64,000 nucleotides of DNA from Bos javanicus (GCF_032452875.1 NC_083868.1:98700537-98764536), one strand, 5' to 3'; positions 22,817-34,656 are shown, counted from the stretch's first letter. Translations and numbers: made by a program. The notes: generated by a model not told the origin, from the letters alone.

Positions 22817-22986
22817 TAGGGCAGTGGTTCTCCAACTTTAGAATATCTAATGTACCTGGAGGAATTGCTAAAATAGTTGCTCTTTTAACTCCCCAGTTTC
22901 TGTTTTCTTAGGTCTGGGTGGTGCCTGAGAATATGCATTTCTAACAACATTCCAAGTGATGCTGAGGCTGTTGGTAATTCAAGGCC
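22817..22986 (+). repeat. MER5A (hAT-Charlie) DNA transposon remnant
   Basis: cagtggttctccaactttag at the left terminus, with aggtctgggtggtgcctga, atatgcatttctaacaacat and gtgatgctgaggctgttgg inside: the MER5A consensus order. The right terminus is lost. Confidence 0.85.
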
Positions 22987-23000
22987 ACTAAGCTTTTATC

Positions 23001-23207
23001 AGGCTTCCCTGGTGGCTCAGACAGTAAAGAAATCTCCCTGTCATGCGGGAGACTGGGGTTTGATCCCTGGGTTGGAAAGATCCTGGGGAGAAGGCAATGG
23101 CAACCCACTCCAGTATTCTTGCCTGGAGAATCACATGGACAGAGGATCCTGGTGGGCTACAGTCCATGGGGTTGCAAAGAGTCAGAAGCAACAGAGCACG
23201 CACACAA
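23001..23207 (+). mobile_element. Bov-tA SINE
   Basis: Complete plus-strand copy (aggcttccctggtggctcag to the gagcacgcacac end). Only a weak duplication (aagcttttatc / aagctcttctt) is visible. Confidence 0.9.
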
Positions 23208-23209
23208 GC

Positions 23210-23350
23210 TCTTCTTGTCTGTAAAAATGGATCTTTGTAATAGCGCCTAACCCATGGGTATGTCTTGAGGATAAAAGTAGTCAGTAGCACGGTGCCTGCT
23301 ACCTAGTGACAAGTCAACAAATGTTAGCTTCTATTATTATTTTCATTATT
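23210..23350 (-). repeat. MIR remnant, antisense
   Basis: tctgtaaaaatggatctttg ... agcacggtgcctgctaccta ... caacaaatgttagc then a TTATTATT run: the typical antisense MIR layout. Confidence 0.65.
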
Positions 23351-24689
23351 ATTAAGGGGTTTCAAGAGGATTTATCCAAATTCTCTCTCTCCTAGTTCAG
23401 AATGTCTGAAATCCCTTTAGCCAAAGACAAACTGATAAAAATTAAATAAAATTCTCTGGGAGAGTTTACTTCCAGTAATACTAGGAATTAAATCTGAGGA
23501 ATCATAGCCTTAACTTATTCTGCCTTTGATAAGGTAGAGATCACTGAGGCTCTAGCAGGTGTTGCTAAAGGTGAAAACATTATCCTGCAGAAAACCAGAA
23601 GCAACAAAAACAAAAAAAGCTTAAAGTAACAAAGGGAACTTAGAAAATTTTCTGAAATCTGTTCTATTCCCACTTAACACAAAAATGTTGGACTCCCTTT
23701 TTCAGTTGAAGGTCTGTAGCTTCAAAACTCAAGCTGTGTCCAGTTCTATTACATGACAGGCCCCCTGAACGTCCCCTCAGCAGGACACGGCACATTGAAA
23801 ACAAGGTTATTAAATACGAAATACGGAAAATAATGACTGATCTCCCATGGAAAACAGTTGCTTCTTGTTAACAACTAACCAAGGGCTCTCTCTCTGGGTT
23901 TTGCAGAAATCTTAATACCATTGGAAGCCGAAAAATGCCAACGGAGGCATATGTCCAAAAGGAATACATGAAGTGCTTTTTTAAAGGTAATTTGTTTTAA
24001 ATTTAAAGTATATTAAAATCTCTTAACGACAATTAAACCCCAAAAAGATGATGTCTACCCTAGGTTAATGTAAAAAGGAGATGTTCTTACAGGTGGGCAC
24101 TTTGCTACCTATATGACAATGTGGGAAGTAAATCTAAATCCCAAATTATTTAAACATTAGGTGATACAATCAAACATATAGAATGTCCACGTGCAAAGTG
24201 ACTATTTTTTAGTTTCTTGCTAAGAATGTGATGCCCTGCTCAAGTGTATGAAGAATATACTTGATTCTTCGGATTTTAATTCCTGGGTGAGATTTAATTA
24301 TATTTCCAAAGGGGAATACTAGGTTAGCTTTCTGCAAGCCTCTGGTCACAACATTTTCACCAACCAATCAATACATACAACTGTTTTTTATATGTGTTTC
24401 TGTTTTAAGACATCATATTCAATATGTATTTTTGGACCTAAAATCACCAATACATTAAAAAAAATGTGCCATTAAACAGACTACAAAACAACAACAACCA
24501 CATTTTGCAAGTTTACAGTTTGAAAGCTAAAGCAAGAAGGCAGAGTGTTATTTTGTTTGACTTCAGGTGGGAACATATGTATTAGGTGACTCAAATTTTT
24601 AGCTGCTCTGTGCATGTCCTTGAATGACTGGGAAAGCACTGGGAGTATTGATTTGGGGGTTACAAATAAATTTTAGTTAGTTGGTGAAC
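23351..24689. other. Unique sequence with a weak exon candidate
   Basis: No recognised gene or young repeat. It contains an 80-bp segment (23907-23986) with splice-like borders on the plus strand; the acceptor tract is tctctctctgggttttgcag and the donor is aaag|gtaatt. One frame is open for 26 codons (starting NLNTIGSRKM). No homology is recognised, so it is not called as an exon. Confidence 0.4.
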
Positions 24690-25018
24690 TCACAAATAAT
24701 GAAGATTGACTATATATTCTCCACTATTTTGAAGATCTTGCTCCATCTTTTTTTCTAGATTCTTCTGTGACAAATCATCTGTCATTTTAGGCTAGTTGTA
24801 TTTTCTATCTTGCTGTTTTTTAGAATTTTCTCTTTATTTATGATGTTTTGAAGTTTCACCAAAACATAGAGAGGTATAAGTTTAAATTACTTCTGCAATA
24901 CTTAGGGTTCATCTCCAATCTGGAGATAACTATATATGTGTATATGTTGAGTTCTGGAAAAAACACCTTTCAACCATTATCTCCTTAAAAATTACTTCTC
25001 TGCCATTTTCCCCTTATT
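24690..25018 (-). repeat. Probable old LINE remnant, antisense
   Basis: Phrases such as tattttgaagatcttgctcc, agaattttctctttatttat and cttagggttcatctccaatc resemble an antisense mammalian LINE-1 segment. It may continue after the SINE pair (25530-25690). Assigned by eye only. Confidence 0.35.
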
Positions 25019-25029
25019 TCTTATTTATG

Positions 25030-25233
25030 GAACTTCCCTGGTGGCTCAGACGGTAAAGCGTCTGCTTACAATGCGGGAGACCTGGGTTCAATCCCTGGGT
25101 TGGGAAGATCTCCTGGAGAAGGAAATGGCAACCCCCTCCAGTATTCTTGCCTGGAAAATCCCATGGATGGAGGTACCTGGTAGTCCATGGGATTGCAAAG
25201 AGTCGGACACAACTGAGCAACTTCACTTCACTT
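25030..25233 (+). mobile_element. Bov-tA SINE
   Basis: Plus-strand copy from aacttccctggtggctcaga to gagcaacttcacttcacttc. Bounded by cttatttatg at 25020-25029 and 25234-25243. Confidence 0.95.
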
Positions 25234-25243
25234 CTTATTTATG

Positions 25244-25519
25244 CTGCTGCTGCTGCTAAGTCGCTTCAGTCATGTCAGATTCTGTGCGACCCCATGGACT
25301 GCAGCCTACCAGGCTTCTCCATCCATGGGATTCTCCAGGCAAGAACACTGGAGTGGGTTGCCATTTCCTTCTCCAATGCATGAAAGTGGAAAGTGAAAGT
25401 GAAGTCGCTCAGTTGTGTCTGACTCTTAGCGACCCCATGGACTGCAGCCTACCAGGCTCCTCCATCCATGGGGTTTTCCGGGCAACAGTACTGGAGTGGG
25501 GTGCCATTGCCTTTTTCCT
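25244..25519 (-). mobile_element. BovA2 dimeric SINE, antisense
   Basis: Antisense dimer from (GCT)n to ctggagtggggtgccattgc. Bounded by cttatttatg at 25234-25243 and 25520-25529, so it reused the target copy left by the preceding Bov-tA. Confidence 0.95.
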
Positions 25520-25693
25520 CTTATTTATGAGACCCCTAATATACAGATATTATAACTCCTCAATATAAATCTATACATCTTAACTCTTCTTTCATGTTTT
25601 TATCTCTTCATATTATTTGACTATATGCTAAGTGAGATTTCCAGAACTAATTCAATTCTTAAGACACACAAATACCACACACAAACACACACT

Positions 25694-26144
25694 CACAATT
25701 TTTATGAGTTTAGTTTATGACCCTTTTTTCAGATTCACATCTGCCATTTTATGTTGCCCTGTTCCTTTTGAGTATTCCCTTTTTTTCTTTTTGATGATGT
25801 TGAACATACTTATTTAAAACCCATTTATGACTGGTTTGTTATTTTTTGTTGATGAAAGTAAGGGGATCTTCCTGACCCAGGAATTGAACCCAGGTTTCCT
25901 GCATTGCAGGCAGATTCTTTACCAACTGAGCTATGAGGGAAGCCCAATGAAACTAAATTCATTGACTAACTGTTGAGCTTTCTTAGCGCTTTTCCTTAAC
26001 ATTGTTTTTTTCTATGGGATTTAGAATTTTGGTTGACAATTTTAATTTGTGTGAAAGCATTTTACTTCCTTTGCTGGAAGGAAAGGAAAATGGCAGATGT
26101 GAATCTGAAAAGGGGGTCATAAACTAAAGTTCATAAAAATTGTG
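25694..26144. repeat. Long inverted repeat (57/58-bp arms)
   Basis: The arm 25694-25750 (cacaatttttatgag...ctgccatttt) is the near-exact reverse complement of 26087-26144 (aaaatggcagatgtgaatct...aattgtg). By hand alignment there are about three substitutions and one indel over 58 bp. The arms are separated by 336 bp that include an antisense Bov-tA fragment. I do not recognise the arms as a named transposon terminus. Confidence 0.85.
25858..25946 (-). mobile_element. Bov-tA head fragment, antisense
   Basis: Only the tRNA-like head is present (gaattgaacccaggtttcct ... gagctatgagggaagccc). It lies within the loop of the inverted repeat at 25694-26144. Confidence 0.8.
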
Positions 26145-26221
26145 GAGCTTCCTCTATTGGATTTGGGGTTACCTGCACCTAGACTGTAGAGAACAGGTGT
26201 TACATTAGGGCACATACATCC

Positions 26222-26432
26222 CTGAGGCTCAGTTTGAAAGAACTGGCCTGCCAATGCAGGACATGGAGGAGACTTAGGTTCAATCCCTGGGTCAAGAAGA
26301 TCCCCTAGAGAAGGAAACAGTAACCCATTCCAGTATCCTTGCCTGGGAAACCCTATGGACAGAGGAGCCTGGTGGACTAAAGTCTATGGGATCTCAAAGA
26401 GTCAGGCATGACTTAGCAACTAAACAACATTT
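26222..26432 (+). mobile_element. Bov-tA SINE, diverged
   Basis: Diverged plus-strand copy (ctgccaatgcaggacatgga ... ttcaatccctgggtcaagaa ... agtcaggcatgacttagcaa). Confidence 0.85.
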
Positions 26433-26608
26433 CTGGAATGGGGCTACTATAGACACAGTCTCTCAACAAGCAGATGGTCTAGTTTTGATTACTCCACATC
26501 TGAGGTATGCAAATTAGAACAAGGAGCTAGAGTCAGCCTCCTTTCAAAGGTAGGGAAATCCTTTCCTGGCTTCTGGTTTCCTGCCAGGAGAGTGACCTTG
26601 GTAGCCTA

Positions 26609-27032
26609 TTGTTGTAGGTTGAATTGTATTTCTCCCTAACGCCCCAGCACCCCAGAATGTGATCTTACTTGGCAATAGGGTTGCTGCAGATGTGATTAGC
26701 TAAGATGAGATCATGCTGGAGAAGGACTGGCCTCTAACCCAATACTTGCAAACTTTCCAAAAGAAATGCCATGGGAAAAGAATACAGAGTGTCATGTGAT
26801 GATGAAGGCAGAGATGAGCATGATGCTTCTTTTCTACAAGCTGACACACACTGTATATTGCCAACAAAGTATGACAATTAGGACAGAGGCCTCCTCTAAT
26901 GCCTGTAGCGTGGCCCTGCTGACATTTTTAAATCTCAGAGTGCTACTATCAGAACTTAACACAATAAATTTGTTGTTTAAACCACTCAGCTGGTGGTAAT
27001 TTGTTAAGGTATCCCTACAAACTAATAAAATC
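26609..27032 (+). mobile_element. ERVL-MaLR LTR (MLT1/MST type)
   Basis: Starts tgttgtaggttgaattgtat and continues with cagaatgtgatcttacttgg, an aataaatttgttgtttaaac end block and caaactaataaaatc: the recognised MaLR LTR order. It is ancient; no internal sequence is seen. Confidence 0.8.
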
Positions 27033-28244
27033 ACTATTTGGTTTTTTCAGTCTCTAAGTTCAGTTCTTTGTATCTTGCCTGTTTCCAGACTTGGAACTTC
27101 CAAAGTATGAAGTTAGCCAACTCCATCCACACCCATTTACACATGTGTGAACTGGTGTCTTTTGTCTTTAATATGGAAAAGTTCGTCTTATTTTCTTTAA
27201 GTTTGTCTGTTCTTAATTTTAAAAAATATAGTCTACTTACCAATACTAAGTCTCTGGAGAAGATGATGTTTAATATGAAAATTCACCATAAAATCTTTTC
27301 TGTAAATGTGTATTTTCTAAGTATTCTGTGAGAAACATATATCCTTCGTATAATAGGCAAAGCTACTTTAAAAAAAAGAGATATAACAAAGTATATCCTA
27401 ATCCACAGATTTAAGAATATTTCACAAAGGAAAAGTAAATATTAGGAAGGAAAGAAATGAGAAAGAGCTTGAAGAAATAAAGAAAAAAAGGTACTATTCC
27501 TCTTCCAGAGCATAAGTCAGGATGCCTCTCTATACAGAGTCAAAGGAGCAGGTAAAGTGAAAAAAAGTCAATAATCAAAATCTATTCTTATTTCTGTCTG
27601 TCTTTAACTAACAGTAAAATTTTTCTAATCTGTTACTTTAGGTCCAATGGTTCCCTTACCTGCTCTCACTGGCAAGCTTTCACCACATGTCTGGAGAAAG
27701 AAATATACAACATTAAATCAGGCTCCCTAAGAGATGGTATGGGTGGCACCAAACTTCTTAGGTCTTTTGGGATGCTAGGAATTATGACATGCTTTGTAAC
27801 CCAAAGACAAACATCCATATGCATTTGTGCTATTTTCACTGATGAACAGCTTGAGAAGGATTCATTAATAAAATCTTTCAATGATCCCAGATTCAGAATG
27901 TCTGTAAACAGCAGTCGTGACCCAGAAACAAATCAAAGCAGCCTAGAAAATTTTAAATAGACTTGAACTTAGTTTGGAACCTGCATTAAAATGTTCATAA
28001 ACCTGGGATCTAGGTCATACTCATAAAAAATAGACTATAATTCCATCAAGTAAAGCAATGGAATATCTTCTCACTAAATTCTTATTTTTATTGTATTTAT
28101 TAAAGGAAGCATTTGTTGGATATTAGCTTTCACATTTTCAACTTAGATTTTTCATTAGAAGGATTATAAATATCTTTGCACAGTAAGTACAGAGATGCAG
28201 GTGGCCCTGTGGAAAGAGAGGCAGACTTAGAGAAACAAAAAAGA
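27033..28244. other. Unique sequence
   Basis: No gene I can support. A 73-codon plus-strand open frame (27739-27960) has no recognisable domain. Confidence 0.5.
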
Positions 28245-28372
28245 CTGATTCTACATTTACTGATCACAAGCAAATCTTTTAATCTTTCTAAGCCCCATTT
28301 TCCTCCCAACTGGTAATAGCAATAATAATGCCTTCTACCTAGATAGCAGATTATATGAATTACAAAGTGTTA
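28245..28372 (-). repeat. MIR remnant, antisense
   Basis: aatctttctaagccccattt then ggtaatagcaataataatgc matches antisense MIR by eye. Confidence 0.55.
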
Positions 28373-28964
28373 CTCAACAATGTGTTTATCTACACTATTA
28401 TAAATATTTAGGCCAAAAAAACCCTGAAAATCTGAAAACAAAAATGAAATTTGGCATAGACTAATGATCCTTTTGAAGAGAAAGCACACAGAGGCACTGT
28501 TATTTCCACTTGGGAAAGGGTGTACATGTGCCCAGTAAGAATATCCTGGAGACTGGGGTGAGTAGACTGGGCTCAGAGAGCCTGGCTCTGATCTTTCTGC
28601 TTCATGTTCTGACCTGAGCATGGCCCACTCAGAGTCTGAATGCGTTGGTTCACGTGGGGGGGCTGGGAGAGCAAGGACATAGAGGTTCAAATAAATTCCT
28701 ATTTATGGCTATGTTAGCAGCTGAAAAACCAGGACTGTTCTTCACAGTGAATTGGGTGCCTGGAGAGTAGATGTACTCAGGAAACCAAATTATAGATGAG
28801 AAGCTGCCAGTGTCCATCTGAACAAAGAAAGTCATCTGCCTTTAACACTAAGTGCCCTCAAGCTCAAAAACCCAGTGAATTGCCATCCTCTACTATATAT
28901 TATTTTTCCTTTTTAAAGTGGGATGGCTAGAAAAGTAGGCTCTTCTTTGGGGAGCACCAGAAAC
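28373..28964. other. Unique sequence
   Basis: GC-moderate single-copy DNA. Minus-strand open frames at 28370-28690 and 28650-28835 overlap in different frames and show no domain or splice-like context strong enough to call. Confidence 0.45.
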
Positions 28965-29285
28965 ATCAATTAGCCAACATTTATTTTCCGTGATCCAACA
29001 ATGTGCTGGGCCCTGGGTAGATAAAAGGATGCGTGAGAAAAGACCTGTATTCAAGGACCTTTGAGTCTAGAAAGACAAACATGTGAACCACTAACTATAA
29101 TAAAGATAAGGTGAAGTGAATTTGTGTAAATGTTGTGAGTGTTTGGTGAGTGGTTAAAAAAGAAGGAAAAAGATGTTGACATTTTGGTGGCACTAAGCTT
29201 GGAAGGACAATAGGCATTTTCCACATATTATCCCATTCAATTTAATACTTCTAACAAATTCCAGGATTTAGAGGTGTAACCCACA
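28965..29285 (+). repeat. L2/MIR-type ancient repeat
   Basis: aacaatgtgctgggccctgg ... agacaaacatgtgaaccact resembles L2 (28965-29110). ccacatattatcccattcaa at 29221-29240 resembles the MIR/L2 'cattatctcatttaat' segment. Boundaries are uncertain. Confidence 0.45.
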
Positions 29286-29873
29286 TATCAACTACGTCAC
29301 ACTGTTCTCTAAAATCTTTAGAAGATTGACCCCAATAGTCTTTTTGCTCTAGCAGGCCCTCAGTTGACAGGGTCAGTGGAAAACCTGGGAAATTACAGGC
29401 TCGTTCATGGGAGGCTGGAAAGTCCTGCCGCAGAGCTTAGAGAGAGTGGTGTGAATGTCCTTGCTACTCTTGTGTTTATTATATGCTATAAATAACATAT
29501 ATTTACCTTATGGCATGTAATGATTTTTTTATGTTTCAATACTTATAAAATTTTAATTATTTAGGTATTCCTCCCTTTATTCTACAAGTTTTCCTAGTTT
29601 GGGCAATAAATGTAATGATTATCTTACTATAACCCCAACACTCCCCTGGCCCACTGTCTATGGCAGCTACCTACAGGGCCACTCCTGGAATCATTGCAAC
29701 TATCCTTGAAGTCCCCTCCAGTCATTAGCCATAGGATTCTCTCTATTGATATTTAAGTGGAGTACACAATTTCCAACCAGTGCACCAAAACTCAGCCAGG
29801 ATGAGAAGAGATTTTGATCCTCAAGAAACTCCCAGTGGCTCCGTGTGGAATCTTAACCCACCATCTCACCATG
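29286..29873. other. Unique sequence
   Basis: No gene or repeat recognised. Confidence 0.45.
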
Positions 29874-29991
29874 TGTGTGTTAGTCACCCAGTCATGTCCG
29901 ACTCTTTTCAACCCACAGACTGTAGCCCACCAGGCTCTTCTGTCCATGGAATTCTCCAGGCAAGAATATTGGAATGGGTTGCCATTCCCTC
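29874..29991 (-). mobile_element. BovA / Bov-tA body fragment, antisense
   Basis: gttagtcacccagtcatgtc to aatgggttgccattccct; the tRNA-like head is missing. Confidence 0.85.
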
Positions 29992-30214
29992 ATTAAAAGA
30001 GAGTAAAAAGAGAGGCCTTTAGTGCCATTAAATGTCCAAAATTAATTTATTATAATCATATTTCATATTGCCTGTCTGCCAGAGAGGAGGAAAACATGGA
30101 TTATATTTCCTGAACCAAGATTTGGTACACATTAACTAAAAATATATTTTACATATAAAATTTATTTAAATAATAAATGCTATAAATAAATAAAAATTTA
30201 GTAATGCCCTTAAT

Positions 30215-30456
30215 GCTGAAGCTGAAGCTCCAATACTTTGGCCACCTGATGCGAAGAGTCAATTCATTGGAAAAGACCCCGATGCTGGGAAAGATTGAGG
30301 GCAGGAGAAGAAGGGGGTGACAGAGGATGATGACATCACCAACTCAGCAGACATGAGTTTGAGTAAACTCTGGGAGACAGTGAAGGACAGGGAAGCCTGG
30401 TTTGCTGCTGTCGTGAGGTCACAAAGAGCTGGTTACAACTTAGCAGCTGAACAACA
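30215..30456 (+). mobile_element. BovB 3' end fragment
   Basis: A 242-bp 3' terminal BovB (gctgaagctgaagctccaat ... acttagcagctgaacaacaa). Duplication aatgcccttaat at 30203-30214 and 30457-30468. Extreme 5' truncation. Confidence 0.92.
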
Positions 30457-30468
30457 AATGCCCTTAAT

Positions 30469-33072
30469 AAATTGCTTTCATTAAAGTGAATAAGCTCATT
30501 AAATCAACATACTCATAGAAAATTTGGGTCATGTCTTCATTTGTGTAAAAAAAAAAAAAGAATGCCTGAAGTAGTTCCAAATTACAAATCGTCTGATGGA
30601 TATTCCAAAATGATCCTAAATTATTTTCCTCTAGCTTTAGAAAAAGAGTAATGATCTTGATATAAAAATAAATCCCCAAATCATCCTGAAAAGGTGTCAT
30701 TAACCTGAAAGAGAGTGTTTCTAACTCCCTTAATATTGAAAATAGCAAATTAAAATTAGCACTAACTGAGCAACAAAATTTTAAAAAGGCGTATTGCAGA
30801 TTTGGTCATAGAGAACGCCATGAGCATAAGTGGGAGTGAGTCATATATAGTCTAATTTGAAAAGTCCAGGTGCTGCTTGGCATATAGAGATATAATATAA
30901 GCTAGTGTTTGAAATTTGAAGTTACAGTAATAGCCCAGAAGCAATATCCAAAAAAAGCAAACAGATACATCAAAGTAAAAAACAAGTTAGGTAATTATTA
31001 CCTTTCACAGTAAGGCAGGGTAGCACTTTCTAAAGTAAAAGAAGTAATACTTCCAAGGAAACTAGATTGTCTCTGCAGGGCAGGTAAAACTGTCATTGAC
31101 AGAATTGTACCCAAGAGCCCAGGATGTTAATTTATCTCATTTCATCCTCTTGTCTCATCCAGGATAAGGTAGTCATTAGGGATGAAACAATGAGGACAGC
31201 CAATGAAAGCTGGAGGAGAAATGATTTCAAATATGATATGTTTGTAACTTTGCCCTACATCTGATCTAATAATTCTTTGGGAATTTAAAATTATTTGGGG
31301 TAAATGATCAGAACTCTAAAACAAATAGATTCAAGAGTTAGACATCTGTGACTTAAAAACTAAGAATTATGAACAAGAGTAAATTATTAATGTTCATTCT
31401 AATTCTGTAATTCCAGATCTTAATACCTGATCCAAAATTACTTCAATGGCTCAACCGACATACTAATAGCTGAATATGTTGCTGAGCTTAATGCCAAAAG
31501 TATACAAAAATGGTGTCTAATGTCTGAGTTGTACAATAAAGAATGAATATTGGCTCAAATTCCACTAATATGTGTAGCAGAGAAGGATAACTGGTTGTAG
31601 GTATATTAAGTCTCTTTCTGTATTTTTGTTGTTAAATACTCTATGAGTCCTAATCATCTAGTAATTATGGTTTGGATTTCCTTTCATTGTAGTTAATAAT
31701 AAAAATTTGCTTCTGTGTTTTGAATGTAATAGTGTATATTTTATCAATTTTTCTTTGAATATTTTTACTAGATGTAAAACAGTGAAATTTAAGGAAACTT
31801 AATAGTGCCATTTTGAAAAGCTTTTATTTTCATTAAAAATATTATAAGCTCAAGGTAAAAAATAAATAGTATAGAGGAGAAACAATTGAAAATAAAACTT
31901 CTTCCTTTTCTACTGTCCTCGACTCCCCTCTCAGATCATGAAGCCATATTCCTAATAATTTGCTGCAAATTAATTCACATGTTTCTAATACCTAAACACA
32001 CACACACACTTGCACACATACACACAAGGATTAATACAAGGCAGAATACATTTCACTGCAACAAAGATAACTGTTATTCTTTTTGATGATTATCTCATTT
32101 TTTAATCTGCTAATATCTTTTACTAAGGTAGGAAAGTCTTGGTAAGTGAATATTTGGTAAACAGGTCTGAGACCCAAAGGATAGCCTCCCCAGATAGAGT
32201 AGTCAATAAAAAGACAACTGTATGTGTTGAATTTGCTCCTTGTTGTTCCTTTCTGTGGATATTAGGTGGGGCAAAAACTCTGGTCTTTTATTTTGTAACA
32301 TATAGTTAACTGGGTAAACATTGAGTGAGCATGGTGTCATTTGTAATACATTTATGTTTTAACAAGCTACGGGATCTTTTTCTTTTAATCAACTATTTCT
32401 TTTCATGCAGAATCACTTAGTTGGCATTTTCAATGAACTACATATTTGAGGAGATGAATATACATCTGTACTTTGAAAATAAGAACAAAATTCAATTTTG
32501 TTTGTCAAATTACTCTAAATAGCAGTTTAACTGGATTTTTAAAAAATAATTGAGCCTCCTGTCCCTTCAGCTAGTCTTTTAATATTAAACAACCCCACTA
32601 ACATCATTTGGCAGATAATCATGCCTAAAGTAGAGCTTCAAACTGGGCTGTTAATGAGAGTGCTGGTAGATTTGAGCTTTTTGCAAAATCTATTATGGAT
32701 TGTTTTAAAACTTTATTAAGGGTCTATCAGATGGGTCCATAAAACACAAGGATGTTTCAATACAGAATGTGACTTTTATTAGTCCTCTCATGATAAATGA
32801 CATCAGTTTGATTCGAGATGGCAATAAAAAATATATAGCCTGTTCTAGGGAACTCCATTTCCCAGATCTGGAGATTTGTGATTAGTAGGCAAAGAATTTA
32901 AATCACATAGCAGACAATGTAAGTCAAAGCAAGATTTACCTTACCAAACATTTCCTTAGAAAGTAAAATCTCTCCAGCCTGGCAGATATGATATTTCTCC
33001 AAATATTTCTTGCAATCACATCCAAGGATTACACCTACTCTTTCATCATGCTTAAGATTAAGAATGAGATGA
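30469..33072. other. Long unique AT-rich stretch
   Basis: About 2.6 kb without a recognisable gene or young insertion. It has a 13-base A run (about 30547-30559) and a short CA tract (31998-32024). Confidence 0.5.
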
Positions 33073-33080
33073 CCATTTAT

Positions 33081-33855
33081 GGACTTCCCAGGTGGCTCAG
33101 TGGGTAAAGAATCCATCTGCAAATGCAGGAGACACAGGAGACAGGGGTTCAATCCCTGAGTCAGGAAGATCCTCTGGAGGAGGGCATGGCAACCCACTCT
33201 AGTATTATTGCCTGGAGAATCTCATGGACATAAGATCCTGGAGGGCTACAGTCCATAGTGTTGCAAACAACTGGACATGACTGAAGTGACTGACATTACT
33301 TTGCCAACAAAGGTCCATCTAGTCAAGGCTATGATTTTTCCTGTGATCATGTATGGATGTGACAGTTAAGACTGTGAAGAAGGCTGAGCACCAAAGAATT
33401 GATGCTTTTGAACTGTGGTGTTGGAGAAGACTCTTGAGAGTCCCTTGGACTGCAAGGAGATTCAACCAGTTGGAGAAGACTCTCGAGAGTCCCTTGGACT
33501 GCAAGGAGATCCAACCAGTCCGTTCTGAAGGAGATCAGCCCTGGGATTTCTTTGGAAGGAATGATGCTAAAGCTGAAACTCCAGTACTTTGGCCACCTCA
33601 TGCGAAGAGTTGACTCATTGGAAAAGACTCTGATGCTGGAAGGGGTTGAGGGCAGGAGGAGAAGGGGACAACAGAGGATGAGATGGCTGGATGGCATCAC
33701 TGACTCGATGAATGTGAGTCTGAGTGAACTCCGGGAGCTAGTGATGGACAGGGAGGCCTGGCGTGCTTCGATTCATGGGGTCGCAAAGAGTCAGACACGA
33801 CTGAGCGACTGAACTGAACTGAACTGAACAGAAGTGACTGAGCACGTACACAAAC
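33081..33855 (+). mobile_element. Bov-tA SINE interrupted by BovB
   Basis: Head and body at 33081-33291, last bases (gaagtgactgagcacgtaca) at 33831-33855. Outer duplication ccatttat at 33073-33080 and 33856-33863. The BovB at 33292-33830 landed inside the 3' end. Confidence 0.85.
33292..33830 (+). mobile_element. BovB 3' end nested in Bov-tA, with 49-bp tandem duplication
   Basis: Starts gacattactttgccaacaaa and ends in the (ctgaa)n tail. Duplication gaagtgact at 33283-33291 and 33831-33839. A 49-bp segment is repeated in tandem (33421-33469 and 33470-33518) with two base differences, which also shifts the reading frame. Confidence 0.93.
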
Positions 33856-34157
33856 CCATTTATAGATAGTTAACAGGCAAGCTTGCTCAAATATAAAAAT
33901 ACTAGAAAATGTTTGAGAGTTTCACATTGTCTTTAAGACATCTGAGAAAAATGAAACTTAATGCCCTACTATAATTTAGAATATGTTCAAGCCAATTTTA
34001 AAGCTTACTCTTCTTTTACAAAATAATTACAGTATTCTGTACATTTGACAAAAATTCCTAAGCTTCTGAGTTTATATGGTGGGCATACCTCTCTAAGTTT
34101 ATAACACCTCCTCCTCCATCTTATTGTAACTTAGAAATATATTCCTTTTTTCAACTA

Positions 34158-34219
34158 GATGTCCATCAGCAGATGAATGGATAAGAAAGCTATGGTACAT
34201 ATACACAATGGAGTGTTAA
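34158..34219 (+). repeat. L1 ORF2 fragment (about 62 bp)
   Basis: gatgtccatcagcagatgaa to cacaatggagt matches the same segment of the L1 at 47818-47878. It is isolated, with no 3'UTR following. Confidence 0.75.
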
Positions 34220-34289
34220 CTTTTGAATAGGGTATGATAGTTGTTTTAAGTCTATTTTTAAGAAATTCATTAACATAAACATAGGAACT

Positions 34290-34442
34290 CAGATGATGAG
34301 TTGAATAAGATGGTTCGATGGCATCACTGACTCGATGGACATGAGTTTGAGCAAGCTCCGGGAGTTGGTGATGGACAGGGAAGACTGGCACGCTGAGTCC
34401 ATGGGATCACAAAGAGTGGGGCATGACTGAGTGACTAAAGTG
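34290..34442 (+). mobile_element. BovB 3' end fragment (153 bp)
   Basis: Contains ggcatcactgactcgatgga and gagcaagctccgggagttgg. Duplication aaacataggaact at 34277-34289 and 34443-34455. Confidence 0.93.
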
Positions 34443-34656
34443 AAACATAGGAACTAAGACATTAGAAATTAATCTTATTTTCCAGGAGTCTTACCCCTAA
34501 ATATCTGCAAATTGATGGACTCATTTTCTACTCAGTTTTAATATAAAATATGTATTGGACTATGTCATGAAAAAAGTTCCTCAATATTTAAGATGTGTGA
34601 TGCTTTTTTAAAACTTTACTAAATCCTGTTAATTTACTCTGACCTATTTTCTACCT

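Noticed and set aside
28650..28835. 61-codon minus-strand frame considered as a second exon of the EGF gene
   Set aside because: No EGF cysteine pattern, and I see no clean acceptor/donor pair around it; distance alone is not evidence.
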